NCBI GenBank assembly: GCA_001972305.1
Contig: BDDD01000419.1
Span: 310,001-374,000 of the forward strand
From: Cephalotus follicularis
Taxonomy: Eukaryota > Streptophyta > Magnoliopsida > Oxalidales > Cephalotaceae
Direction of reading: 5' to 3'
Length of the DNA stretch: 64,000 nucleotides
Shown one piece after another: positions 37,104 to 49,277 of the stretch. The position numbers and the translations under genes were made by a program. Below the pieces are notes generated by a model. The model was not told the DNA's origin. It searched no databases and worked only from the letters and a program-made list of their open reading frames with translations. Each line of letters begins with the position of its first letter. The stretch's first letter is position 1.

Positions 37104-38510
37104 AAACATGATTAATTTTTTATGTCCTTCAGTATCTGCAAATGCAATAAATATTGAACAATAAAAATGTTTTAAAAAATGTTTTGAAAACAAGAAAATC
37201 AATACTATCATGTTTTGATAAAGTTTTTCATACAAAGGAGATATTTGGTGTTTGAAAAACATTTTGAAAATAAAAGACAATGTAATCTAAAGGGTTGGTC
37301 ACTTTCTTAACTTCTTGGGTTTAAGGATTAAATATGGGGTTGAGTCTTTAATATCGTCTGGAGAGAGGGACTTAGTCTCAATTGACGCATAAATTGGTCC
37401 GAGAATACCTTCAACAAAATAAAAAGACAATGTTGATATGTTTAATGAGAATAAATTTTTAATATTACTGTTAAGTATAATAATTAGAACAAGACTTGGC
37501 TCCAACCCCAACCACTTAGTAATTAATTAATTTATAATTCTTATTTCTTAAATCTAATAATTAAATTTAGTTATTCTATTAATGTAGATCATCTAAATAA
37601 ATTTTCAAATCAATCGAATATTACAAAATTACATATTTCTACATAATAATTCAAAATAAAACTCATAAAATTATTAAATTATTATGTGTAAAAACACATA
37701 AATGAAATATATATACATATCTAATCAACAAAAACAATTACACATAAGATGTTCATAAATACAACACTAAATTAAACTATTAGATTAAAAAAAAGTTAAT
37801 CTCAAATAGTTTAAATTGAAAAAGGTTAAATGATTTGCCTCCAACAAGATGCATTTGTGCTATGTCAAAAATATATGTTTTTCTCTGTAATATATTATTT
37901 ATTAAATATTTTAAATATAATCATGCTAAGTCAATATGTTTGTACATCTGTAACAATAAATGCTATGTTACGTCTAATTCATGGAATTAAAAAAAAAAAA
38001 ACTCCAAGAAATTTCATGTGAGATTTGGAAGGGTGTATTTGAAGTTATCCAAAAGTTAAAACATTTTGTTTTCCGTGCTCCAAATATGTAAAATCGGGTT
38101 GACGGGTACGGCTCCTTCTCCCTCCAAGTCTAAGCAATCAATTGAAGCTTTAGAATCGAATTTATGAGGAAGGGAATTAATTATAAGATAAAAACGTGCA
38201 TATCTATCACAAATTAAATATATCCGATTAATTATAGATATCAAACTTCAGTGGTCAACATGAAATGGCTATATAACTTAATCATCACTGCAACTATATA
38301 TGTATAACGTGCCTCAACAGAGAACCTTTGCCTTAGAACCAGAACCAGCACCAGCACCAGGTCAAGGTTTCCCTATCGTCCCGCTATCCCTCGCGTGTCC
38401 ACCACAACTGCACAAAGAATCCCAACTACATTCCCTTACAAAAAGCCATACCAAATAAACATGAAAACATCTGCATCACATTTTCAACAACCTTTAACTG
38501 TCTTCCCATA
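37104..38510. other. intergenic, upstream of the SWIM-RING gene
   Basis: AT-rich DNA with short open frames and no recognisable domain. A short GAACCAGAACCAGCACCAGC repeat run lies about 165 bp before the start codon. Confidence 0.5.
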
Positions 38511-39215
38511 ATGGAGTCTATTGCCTCCAGTTCATCCTCACCCCACCACCAGAGGCCACATCCCAGGTTCATTAGACCCACCCAACCGGTGGCTGACCGG
38601 ATAGTCCGTGCCATCCGCCACCGGCTCCGCCTCCTCCACAGGTCAGAATCTAACTTCTTCATCTTAGGTGCCACTGGCAATGTCTACACCGTGACCTTAT
38701 CGACCACCCCTTCGTGCACTTGCCCTGATCGTTTAATTCCATGCAAACACATACTATTTGCGTATATCCGTGTATTGGGTGTGTCTCTTGATGACCCATG
38801 CCTCCGGAGGAGGACTCTCCGGCCATGCCAGCTTAGCCGCTTACTTGGCACGCCTACGTTGGTGGAATCTTTGGCAGGGGCTAGTGTACGAGAGAGGTTT
38901 CATCAGCTTTTCGTTCAAGCAAGGCATCAGGGTGTTTCAGGGCCTGTTGTGGAGATAGAAGAAGGCAGTGCATGTCCAGTTTGTCTTGAAGAGATGGAGA
39001 AAGGAGAGAAAGTGGTGGCTTGTGGGACCTGTCGGAATCTGATTCATGAAGAATGTTTAGCAAGGTGGAAGAGGAGTAGGGGGAGGAGGTCAGCTAGCTG
39101 TGTTATTTGTCGTGCGAGGTGGAGGGATAGGGCTGATCAAGACAAGTATCTGAATTTAGCAGCTTTTGTCAGTGAGGATGATGGTGGGCCCAGTGGGGGT
39201 CTTTGTGGTGGTTAA
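38511..39215 (+). CDS. SWIM zinc finger and RING domain protein (ZSWIM2/MEKK1-like), intronless, 234 aa
   Basis: A single exon. After a Ser/His/Pro-rich start, a basic helical stretch (VADRIVRAIRHRLRLLHR) leads to a SWIM zinc finger, C-x-C-x7-C-x-H (CTCPDRLIPCKH, about residues 69-80). A RING-like finger follows at about residues 154-201, with CPVC, CGTC, a HEEC core and CVIC. This order is that of animal ZSWIM2 and the N-terminus of MEKK1, which act as E3 ubiquitin ligases, so E3 activity is likely but not shown. The protein is only these two domains with a Gly-rich end. Start: first ATG in a long GC-richer frame, no upstream in-frame ATG nearby. From memory the Arabidopsis homologue is At5g11620. 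Confidence 0.88.
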   Translation: MESIASSSSSPHHQRPHPRFIRPTQPVADRIVRAIRHRLRLLHRSESNFFILGATGNVYTVTLSTTPSCTCPDRLIPCKHILFAYIRVLGVSLDDPCLRRRTLRPCQLSRLLGTPTLVESLAGASVRERFHQLFVQARHQGVSGPVVEIEEGSACPVCLEEMEKGEKVVACGTCRNLIHEECLARWKRSRGRRSASCVICRARWRDRADQDKYLNLAAFVSEDDGGPSGGLCGG

Positions 39216-40522
39216 TCAAGCCTGATCCATGTTTAATTGTTCACATGAAGAACAGAGAAAATCTAGGTCATATACAGATGATTTATATCTATGTACAAAG
39301 CACAACATGATTAGATTAAGGATACCGTGTGTTTAGAATTTTTAACTTTTTTTCCTTCTTTCAAATAATAATTCTTCATTGTCACTAAGTAGCTTTGATT
39401 GATGAAATAGCTAGAAAGCTTTAGTTGAAAGATGTTTTGTATACTAATATTGCAATTGATCCAAATACTGCATGTAGGATTCAGAATTGCTATCAGCCTA
39501 ACATATTCATGATCATGACCCTCCTCTGGTCTAGAGTAGGGGCTGACCGACTGGTACTGAAATGGAGCAAAACTCTTAACATGAGCACAATGAAACTACA
39601 TGAATTCAGATACGTGTGTTAGATTGCAATAATCCATTATGATGGTGAATGTCTCGGATTTATTGGTGTATGTCGTATTATACCAGATTGTGATTGTTTC
39701 TATTTTCTGTGATGACTATTGGTGGCTCAATGTACGGTTGTCAATGATTGTGTTAGCTTGTCAGCTTTTGTGAGAATAGATCTAGGCGGTGCTCTTACTT
39801 AACGATTCTTGATTGATTCTCGGATCATATACGAAACGAAAGCATGAGCCTATGCAACTGAGGCTATAGAACATCATTTACGCGTCATCTATATCAAAAG
39901 ACACTCAATGTTTGTTATACAACATTATTTACCGTATGTTATAATGTAGAGGGTATAAATTCCTTAAAATTGAGGTCATTTGAGATATTTTTTAATTTTT
40001 TTTTGTTTTTTTAAATTTTTATATAAAATATTTTAGATGATATAATATTATAATAAAAATTTAAATAATTAAATAACTTTATAAAATAATGTATTAAATT
40101 GATTTATATTCATAAATGTCATAATATGGCACGTAATCTCCAACATCACAGCCTATCACTACATCAGATCACATGTACATGTAATAGGATGCATCTTGGG
40201 TAATCAAATGAAAATTAAACGTTTTAGTTGTTATTTGTGAGATTAAATGGTGGACAGCTCCATCTTCTGACTAATAAAAATAATGACTGATATCATACCA
40301 ACATTATGAGATAAGCCGAATCAAGTTGTTTTGTGTCACTACCAATATAACAATATATTAAGTGACATAATAAATATATAATAAATAATATATTATTTAA
40401 TTAATAAAATACAAATATATATAATTATTATTCATTCTATTAATTATATAATATTTTATATAAAAATATTATTAGTAACATATGATCATATATAATAGTA
40501 TTATTGTATGTTATATATCATA
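39216..40522. other. intergenic, no gene seen
   Basis: The 3' flank of the SWIM-RING gene, then very AT-rich DNA (40320-40520 is almost all A/T). No gene or transposon end apart from the target duplication at 40523. Confidence 0.5.
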
Positions 40523-43062
40523 CATTTTGTAACATCCGAAATTTTATAATATAAAAGTATGGATTTTGGATTGGGCCGAATGTTAGGCCCAATTATTAAA
40601 TGAGAAATTAGGCTTAACATAGTATTAATATGTTATTAATTGGGCTGGAATTGAATTAATGAAGGAATGACTTTCCTTTGGACTCATAATGGGCTTATAG
40701 TATTGGGCTAAATAGAATTAAAAGAGAAGGGAAGAATTGGGTAGCCCACAATGTGAAGGTTTTGCTGGAATTGTCTCAAAAATTATAGAGCCTTCCTTGG
40801 ATTGGCTATAAAAAGGGAAGGAGAAGAGTGAGGACGGCTACTGTTTTTGGAGAGGAAGAGACAAGGAAGAATGGTTTAGTGAGCAAGGAAGAAGAATCAC
40901 TGGAGGAAGGAGTCTGGTGTAAAGGTAAAGGAGCAATTGAAGAAGTTGAGCTGAGCAAAGGAAAGTGTGCTGTGAGCTCTCAGATTTTCAGGTAGGATAT
41001 ACTTCATACTCAGTGTGTAAGAGCTCTAAATATTAATAAATATTATTATTGAGCTTTGTAATCATTTTTCCGTCTTTTGGGCTGGACCAGAATTTTATAA
41101 CGTATTTAATTGGGCCTTACTGGAACATAATTTGTGAAGAGAATATGTTTTTCTCATTGAGCTGGATTTAATGGTATAATTAGAATTTTGGACTTTACTG
41201 TAGAAAGTCTAATTTGGTCCAAGTGAGAGGAAGGCTGACCGAAGCCCAATAAAGGCCTGCACCCGTAGGAATTGTCTCAACAATTTTGGAACTTTTCTCA
41301 CATGTATATAAAAGGCTGCTGATAGCTATGAGACACACTTTTGGCTTTATCTTACACATTTTAATTCTAGAGAATTCGGGAGAATGAGTGAGAGAGAATG
41401 AGACAAAGTGGGTGCTGTCCATGGAGCCCCCATGTCCCCTGCACTCCAACTATATAAATCCCTTCCCTGGGAGCATGAGACCTGTGCAAGAAAGAGGATT
41501 GACAAGGCTAAAGGTGTGTAGCAGACCCCGTAGAAGGAAGTCTAGAATTAAAGAGAAGGAAGCATCTCCGTTTTCAACCTTACTTCAGGTAGGTTGCTCC
41601 ATACCCGAGTGCCTACCAGCATGTGTGTGTGTATATGTTTTGCCGTGCATTGCTTCTCTGTCTGTGTAATTGTGTGGTTCTTTGCCAGTGTGATTTCATG
41701 TTATTTGTCTATGTGTTATTGTTAATTGTTAGCTTTATGTATGTAAAAGAGTAAAGCATGCGTTTTTCTTTCCTTGGCTTTAGTGATAAACCTGGCATCA
41801 TGCGTCCCTCACATGATCATCTCCCTCTTCACTATTCTATGCGTTTCCGTTGCACAACAGTGCACTCCGCACACGGGCGCCATGTGAGGAGATGCCGTGA
41901 TGAAGCGAGCCTCCCTGGCCATGCGTCCAATCATGGCGAGGTGCCCGAGCTCTTCTCCGGCAAGCGTCGAGTCCCTACTCGTCGCCGACGTGCTCCGTGC
42001 ATGCACCCTAGTATCCTACAGAACACCTCTGTTTCCATGCCAGGCCTGCTTCGAGCCTCTTTGCCAGCGCCTGGGGTGCCGAGGTACCAGGTACACACCG
42101 GAGAGTAAGCCTGAGGTGCAAGGCCTGAGCTCCCCAGTCATGCACGAGCTCCTCTACCCAAGCCGAGGGAGTTATGCCAGGGAGAGACGAAGCCGGGGGA
42201 GACGTGCCTGGAGTGAAGAAGCCGGGGGAGACGTGCCAGGGGACGAGCGCCCGAGCGCCAGGGAGGAGCGCCCTAGCGCCAAGGCTGAGGTGCCTACCTC
42301 TCCCCTGCCATGGTACCAGGGGTGACAAGCGCGGAGCAAGTGTGCCTGAGGTGCTGCGCCGGGGAGATAGACCAGGGGTGACGGGGAAACCCTGCACCTG
42401 GGGAGACCTGAGCTGAGGGGGCGTAACGCCCGGGAAGGTATCATGCAGAGGAGGTGTGATGCCGGGCATCTTTGTCCGAGATCTCCTTCCATGCTGGGCA
42501 GCCATACCCGAGCTCTCCTACCCCACCAAGACGCCATGGATGTTGAGCCAGAGGAGCCATACGTCCAAGGACGCTCCAGGACAGTGCACCATAGTGGTCT
42601 TGGCAATGTTGAGCCCTCCCCTGCCATGAGCCGAGCATGCATGCCATTCATGCGTTGCTCCCTGGTGCGTTGCCTTCTGCCATGTTATACTGTCATCAAG
42701 AAGAGAAGATGATGAACAGTACGTATACATGCGTCGAAAGAGAGTAATACATGGGTATACACTCGTGCGTCCTTGGCATGAGTTGTTTGATATGTGGCCA
42801 GCTATATGCGTCCTCTGGCTAATGCATCATGTTACTGTCCCTTGCATGCATTCTTTAAGTAAGGGAAATGAATGTATGCGTCCCAGGCATATGGTGAAAA
42901 AGGGAATGGTCATCATATGTATGTGCCATGCACAATGGTGAGCCCTGGTCAGACTTATGAAATGGCTTAAGGAAGCCAAAGGAAAGAAAAGGGAAATAGC
43001 TAAGGGAGGAAATGGAATTAGGAAATGGAAGTAAAATGAAAAGACTTAGATAGATGGACCCA

Positions 43063-43296
43063 GGCTGGTGAGCCCAACATGGGAGAATTCCGCCAAGCAG
43101 GTGAACCTAAGGGGTGAATACCGCGAGGCAGGTGATCCTCGGGCGAATCCGCTAATGGTGAACCTAAAGGTGAATTCTGCCAAAGCTGGTGATCCAAAGG
43201 GTAAACCGTAAAGCAGGTGAGCAAAGGGCGAATTTCGCTCAGCAGGTGAACCTGGAGGAGAATTTCGTGGGCTGGTGAGCCTAAAGGTGAACCTTG
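43063..43296 (+). repeat. tandem array, about 30-bp unit, 8 copies
   Basis: CAGGTGAACCTAAGGGTGAA-type units begin near 43063, 43097, 43128, 43153, 43183, 43213, 43240 and 43270. Copies are imperfect. It lies inside the solo-LTR-like block. Confidence 0.75.
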
Positions 43297-44365
43297 TACA
43301 CTGACCAGACCATAGGATGACCGGACTAGACTCCTCTGTGATATGATTGTTATGTATGGCTTGAGTAGAGTAGTCCGAGGATAAAGGATGATAAAGGTTA
43401 TGGATTTTGGACTCATGCATTGTATTTTATTATATTTATTTCTCCTCTGCTTGTATTGTTTGTTCTTCTGGTATGTGCCTGTGTATGTAGTAACCTACAC
43501 AACCCTCAGGGTTGCCGACCCATTCCTTTGAATGGGCCAGGTACAGGAACATGTAGTGGAGGCACATCACAGCAGCGGCAAGGATAAAGAGTGCAGTAAG
43601 TTACTCCTCCTCGACAGTACGCTTTTATGGACAAAGTTGCAGGAAATAATTTATGTATTTATTTTATTCTGGTTTATAGCAGTGTAATCTATATGATTCA
43701 AACCGGGTCTGTATATCCACACATTAAATAAAGGATTATGGCTATAATTTATTTTAAGTTTTAATTTTTATGCTTAATTATGGGGATGATTGTACAGATT
43801 GCCACGTGTCGAATCGTGGAGCCCATCCCACGGTTCGGGGCTTGACATATGCGCCCGAGGATGCCCCACTTGTTATAACGGCGCTCCAGTGTGTATCTGC
43901 AATGCGTCCCGAGCATGCAGTATTGTACGCCCAAGGTGTCCTCTCCACAAGCATGTGCTCAGAATATGTGCATCATACGCCCGAACAATGCCTGCATGCG
44001 TCCATGCATGTCTTATAACGTGACTGTGCGCTTTAAAACGCATAATGGTATATGCCGAAGGATGCCATTGTATACGTGCGAATTATGCGCCAAACAGTGC
44101 TATTACTCGTGCTTTAAAGTGAAATCTCTATATACATGAGTGATTGAACTGATGGCTACTGTGTCAGTGAAAGGACAAGTGGTTGAGTACAACAAACGTA
44201 GGAGTAATAATAAATGAAATAAATATAGTGTAGTGTAATAGTGTTATAGTGTAGTGTATTAAAGGCAGACCTCACAGTGATTAGAAATGTAGTGTTACTG
44301 TAATGTTAATGTACTGTCAATGTAGTAGTGTTAATGTTGTGTCAATGTACTGTACTGTAATGACT

Positions 44366-44521
44366 GGATCACCGACCAAGCTGAGCCCTACGGGGATCAC
44401 CGACTGAGCTGAGCCAATGGATCATCGATTGAGCTAAGCCAATAGATCACCGACCGAGCTAAGCCCTACGGGGATCACCGACCGAGCTGAACCACTGGAT
44501 CACCGACCGAGTTGAGCCACA
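44366..44521 (+). repeat. tandem array, 25-29-bp unit, 6 copies
   Basis: GGATCACCGACCGAGCTGAG-type units start at about 44366, 44394, 44419, 44444, 44473 and 44498. Units alternate between a CC-CTACGG ending and a CCAAT/CCACT ending. Confidence 0.8.
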
Positions 44522-45250
44522 CTGACTGAATGACTGTTATTGTTACTGTTACTGTATAATGTAGTAATGAATATGTATGTTCCTCTCTTCTGCCTTTAAC
44601 GCTTAGAGCGCAGATATTGCTCTTCCTAAACCCGAGGAACTGGTCTACCTAAAATGTAATGTCTATTCCTGTCCCGGCTCCTTTGCCTTTAACGTCTGGA
44701 GTGCGTCACCAATCCTCCTTAAGTAGGGGATGCCGAGGAAGGACTTATAGTGATTGTTAATGATTGACTGCTAATGACTGTTAGTGATTGTCAATGACTG
44801 TTACTGAATGGACTGTATTGCATCTCTCATTTGCATTGCATATGCTTGTTGCATCTGCATGAATGCATGGGTTGTAATTCTTACATGACTAGTAGTCGTT
44901 GACCCATTGCATTGTAATGTAATGGGTCAGGTACATGTGGAGTTTCGCAGTAAGCTGAGGATTGAAGTCTCGGGTGAGTCTCCTACCTCTTATTGCAGTT
45001 CGGCGACCTAAGAGTATGGTGATGATTATTGTATTTGTATTATGACCTGCCGGTTTATGACAGAGATTTTATGAACAGTATTGTATAATATTGGGTTCTA
45101 TCCACATAAGTTATTATTGGATTTATTCCGTATGCATTATTATATTGTTAAAAGTTTTTAATTTTCGTTAAATATTGATAAATGAATGATATTGTTAGTA
45201 GCGTATCAAATCTTGATGACAACTCTTGGGAATTGGGGCGTTACACATTT

Positions 45251-45575
45251 GTTATTCCGTTTACACATTCTTAGTAACATTTTTGTAATTACTCTATGTC
45301 ATGTTAGTCTATATTTTATGAAATAAACCCATTTTAGTATTTGAGTTGTGACTCGTTGTAATATTCGGACACATAATTATAATTAATGATAATCATTAAT
45401 TATAAGTTTATAGCTTTACATTGTTAACACAAAACATATGATGACGACACATGTAAACTAAAGATTTGGTTATCTTGAAATCCCAAATCTGTCATAATTT
45501 TTATTCTTAAATAAATGCTAATCGCTGCATCATCTAGAGCATTCAGCTCGCAAACTACTCTGCATAGCAGAAACG
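45251..45575 (+). promoter_or_regulatory. short presumed promoter of the RCC1-repeat gene
   Basis: Only 325 bp separate the end of the solo-LTR-like block from the RCC1 start codon. No clear TATA box was picked out. Any upstream control DNA of the gene has been displaced by the 4.7-kb insertion. Confidence 0.4.
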
Positions 45576-48500
45576 ATGGAGTACACCGAAACATCAACCC
45601 ATTCAGGCAACTTGTCCCGCAAGGTCATCGCTATTGCCGCTGGTGAAGCTCACACTCTCGCTCTCTCAGGTAATCCTAGTTACTTACACTACATATATAA
45701 AAACAGAAGCTTGTACATTCAGCGAAACGAAGTGATTAGGAGTTGAGCCGTTTATTGCAGGAGATGGGTGCGTGTATTCATGGGGAAGAGGAATGTTTGG
45801 TCGGCTAGGGACCGGTTCAGAAGCCGACGAGCTTTTCCCGGTTCGAGTCAAGTTCGGTTCTCAAGAAAAGGGGAGCTATAAGTTTGTGGGTATTGCTGCT
45901 GGTGCTTATCACAGTCTAGCTCTTGCTGGTTAGTTCAATAACGTTCTTTCAATTTCTAATGTAATTTCATTTATTTACTTGTTTTTGTTTTGAGAGGAAA
46001 TGTATTGCATCTTTTTGAGCTGACCCCATAATAACTATAGGTGCACAATTTTCACCATCTGATTATGTTGAGGTTCATGTGTGATGTGCCAGACCTTAGA
46101 TAAATACTCGTAATTGATATACTTGGAATGACCCACAACCCAATAATTTAAGCCAATTTGTATACAAAGCTCACTTCCTTTTTCTTTAATCTCCGCGCAT
46201 ATAGAGCTGTGGTTTCCCGCTTGTTAACATAATCTACATATGCATAGATCTATTGGAGTTTTAATTAATTTCATGGACTCTTGTAGTGCGACTGTCTCAG
46301 ATTGAAAGGCTATAAAAGGAGAGGACATCACCCTCTTGGAGATATGAGTTCTGGAGACTATCACTTCCTATAGCATGTGTGCACCTCTTGTCATAAAATA
46401 GTTTGAAAGGAAGCATAAGTGTGTGAACATAAAAGGACTTTACACGGGTGAGGTCTATTGAGGTAAACACCTGAGTATTAGATTCCGTGTTAATTGAGCG
46501 ACAAAACGTTGGAATCAATAATATTGACAATATTTGATTTGGTATTAGTTTCACAGACATTCATTTACAATAATTGTGTTTCTTTGCGAGTTCACACAAT
46601 CCATATCTGCATAGATTTAGTTTGAGGTTTAAGTTACAAGGACTTTTTCTATTGTCATGTATGACACCGTATCCAACATTGGTGGTCATGCCAAAATACT
46701 CTAATATAGATCTTGGTGTCACACTCTGATCTGTGTCATAGTGACCAAAAGGGGTATCTCTATTCAAAGTGAAGAGTTCGTGTGAGGGAGATTGAGATTT
46801 GTTACAAGCAATGTAGTACACTCAATCTTATGTTTAGTCACTTGATGTTGACGTTTACATACGGGAGTATATTCTGTTTTTTGGCTCAATATTTTACTGT
46901 AACAATAATGTCAGCTGATATCAAAGACATGTTGTAATCTAGTGAACAATAACATAATTGGCAGTTGGAAACTGTTTTTCCATGCTCTCTAATCCTTGTT
47001 CACTGTGTAATGGCAGATGATGGATCGGTTTGGTGCTGGGGTTACAACATCTGTATCCTTATACTGGATTTTTAAGGAAAATGTGTCTGTAGTATTTCTT
47101 TTATGTGCTTGCTATTTTGTATATTCTATGTATTTTCCTTGATTGTCGTATAGATGGCCAACTTGGTGTCAATGGAGAAAATTCTCCAGTACCCCGCTTG
47201 ATGGAGGAATTCCTGGAGTTGAGAAGCGTAGATTCTTTGACAGATGAATCAAAATCTAAGAGTATAGCACCAATAAAGGTACAGAACGAGTTGAATTGCT
47301 GTTGCTGAAAGGAGCCTTATGTGGCATTCTCGTTCACTTTGTCTACTGCAGGTTTGTTCTGTTAAAGCTGGAGGGATGATGTCTCTGGCAATAGATAATC
47401 TTGGGGCCCTGTGGATGTGGGGCAATTGCCCGCAGCAAAGCAACAGTACTGAAGGTGGTTTCTCTCTTGTAAGTAGTTTCACTCCATTTCCTGTCTGGGA
47501 CTTCCACGGCCACACAGTTGTCAAGGTGGCTTGTGGAAATGAACACGTTGTAGCCCTAGTTAGTGCAGGAGAAACATATAAAGGTGAAGATCTAGTATGC
47601 TACTCCTGGGGTAATAATAGCCATGGTCAGCTAGGCCTGGGAGATAGAGAAAGCAGGCTCCGTCCTCAAATTATTGAAACATTTAATCAGGGCTCCCCTT
47701 GGGCAGTTTATGAGGTAGCATGTGGGGCCTTTCACACTGCTTTGCTTACTCACAAAAAGAGACCAAGCGACACTCTAGAAAGTATTTGCTGGACATTCGG
47801 CCTTGGGGAAAATGGGCAGATTGGGCATGGAACTACCCAAACCGCATTATCTCCTGAACCTGTAAAAGAATTGCCACGGTATGTGTATTTGATCTCTGTT
47901 GACTGTGGCTTATTTCACACTAGTGTTGTTTCATCAGCTGGAGAAGTGTGGTCATGGGGAATGGCCAAGGGTCTTGGCCTATGCCCGGATGCTAGTTTTA
48001 CAGGAGGCGATGCAGGGGATGCTATTTCTCCCTTGCTGATATCATGTAATGGGGCTAATTTTCAGGATCCGGTTGATGTTGTTTGTGGGGCTGCCCACAC
48101 TGTTCTTGTTTCACATGATGGTTACAAGCTGTGGTCTTGGGGCAGGGGAAGGTGTGGGGTTCTTGGAAATGGTGAGACAATTGATTGTTTTGTTCCCAGT
48201 ATGGTGTTGTGGCCTCCATTGAAGCAAGAATTTGAGCAAGAGGAGTTCAACACCTTCATTGATGAAGATAATAAAGCAGCCAAAGTTTCTGAAGAAATCA
48301 CAGAAACGGATAAAAGATTGTCTATGGCAATGGAGGAGATGAAGCTCGTTCAATCAGAACTTTCTATCATGGAACAATATGTCAGCATACTTCATGGTTC
48401 AATTTTTGGTAGACCTTTCGAAAAGCAGGATATTCCATCTTCATTACGGACCTCGGGGACATTCGACATTACAAGGGAATGGGAGAACATGCTAGAGTTA

Positions 48501-48635
48501 GCAGATCGCAGCAAGCTTGTCAGGTTGGAGATGTTCCATCGAAATATGCTTGCAGGTGTTAAGGATAAGCTGATGAAGAGAAGGATTCAGGAAATTATAG
48601 AGGAGTGCCTTCCTTCTTCAACTACAGGAAAATAG
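45576..48635 (+). CDS. RCC1-repeat protein, 5 exons, 568 aa
   Basis: Exons: 45576-45669, 45761-45928, 47017-47052, 47154-47278 and 47352-48635. All are GT-AG and join in frame. Exon 3 is a 36-bp microexon. RCC1-type beta-propeller repeats run from about residue 14 to 430, each with a VxCG/IAAG-x-HTxAL strand and a WSWGxxxxGxLG strand (for example SWGRGMFGRLG, CWGYNIYGQLG, SWGNNSHGQLG). The last 130 residues are a helical, acidic tail with MEEMKLVQSELSIMEQY and ILHGSIFGRPFE, found in a plant-specific RCC1 subgroup. Such proteins act as interaction platforms (UVR8 is a relative), and guanine-exchange activity should not be assumed. From memory the Arabidopsis homologue is At5g11580. Start: the first ATG, leading directly into repeat 1. 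Confidence 0.92.
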
Positions 48636-49277
48636 TGTTGTAGCAGAACAAAAGAAAACTAGTTACATTTTCATGCACTAAAAGTCACAGAGATAAAATT
48701 TAATCATCTTAGTTTGTCAACATATTTTATGTTCCTCTACATAATCTGTTATAATTGTATGATACTTCTGTCATATAGACGTAAACATTCATTGTAAAAA
48801 ATCATGTGTATTTTCAGCCCAATTAAGAAAGTAAAAGGATTGTTTTACCCTTCTGGCCCGAGCAAATTGTGTTAGGAGATCGTTTCAGTAGTGTTGGTCA
48901 CTCTAGCTTTTGCCAGCTTTCTCACCAAATGGATGTCAATTTATGAAAGTCGGTGCTTTTTTATCAAATAATTTGGCAACATCCAAGAACCAAAAATGTT
49001 ATTTACAGGGAACAAGAAAAGAAAATATAACAATGAGATTTCAAGTTTGAAGTAATTTACGGTTTTTTATATCATTATAAGATCGAATGTTTGTTTTTTC
49101 AATATGTGAAATTACATTATCGAAGTTTAAAGCTTAGGATATATCTGTAAAATAATTGATATCCGAACATTCTTTAATTAAAAATAATATAAAATGTCTT
49201 TCCTGTGAACTTAAATATCTGAAGCTAAGAATTTTGAACCATGAAATCTAATATTTATACAACCGAATAATTTTACT
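48636..49277. other. intergenic, RCC1 3' flank
   Basis: AT-rich with no supported feature. Bases 49273-49277 (TTACT) should be the left target duplication of element 2. Confidence 0.5.

Larger units (their letters stand above)
40528..45245 (+). mobile_element. giant solo-LTR-like block (4718 bp) with CATTT target duplications
   Basis: It begins TGTAACATCC and ends GGGGCGTTACA, so the ends TGTAAC/GTTACA are inverted. Perfect 5-bp duplications CATTT flank it (40523-40527, 45246-45250). No gag or pol domain was found, so it is either a solo LTR of a long-LTR family or a non-autonomous element. Two promoter-like modules with TATA boxes lie near 40806 (CTATAAAAAG) and 41304 (TATATAAAAGG). The central 41.8-44.1 kb is GC-richer and full of ATGCGTCC/GCGCCC motifs. 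Its long open frames look like by-products of that composition. Confidence 0.8.

Noticed and set aside
41758..42730. Several overlapping open frames of 80-165 codons on both strands
   Set aside because: They come from the GC-rich repetitive core of the solo-LTR-like block, with no domain and low-complexity composition.
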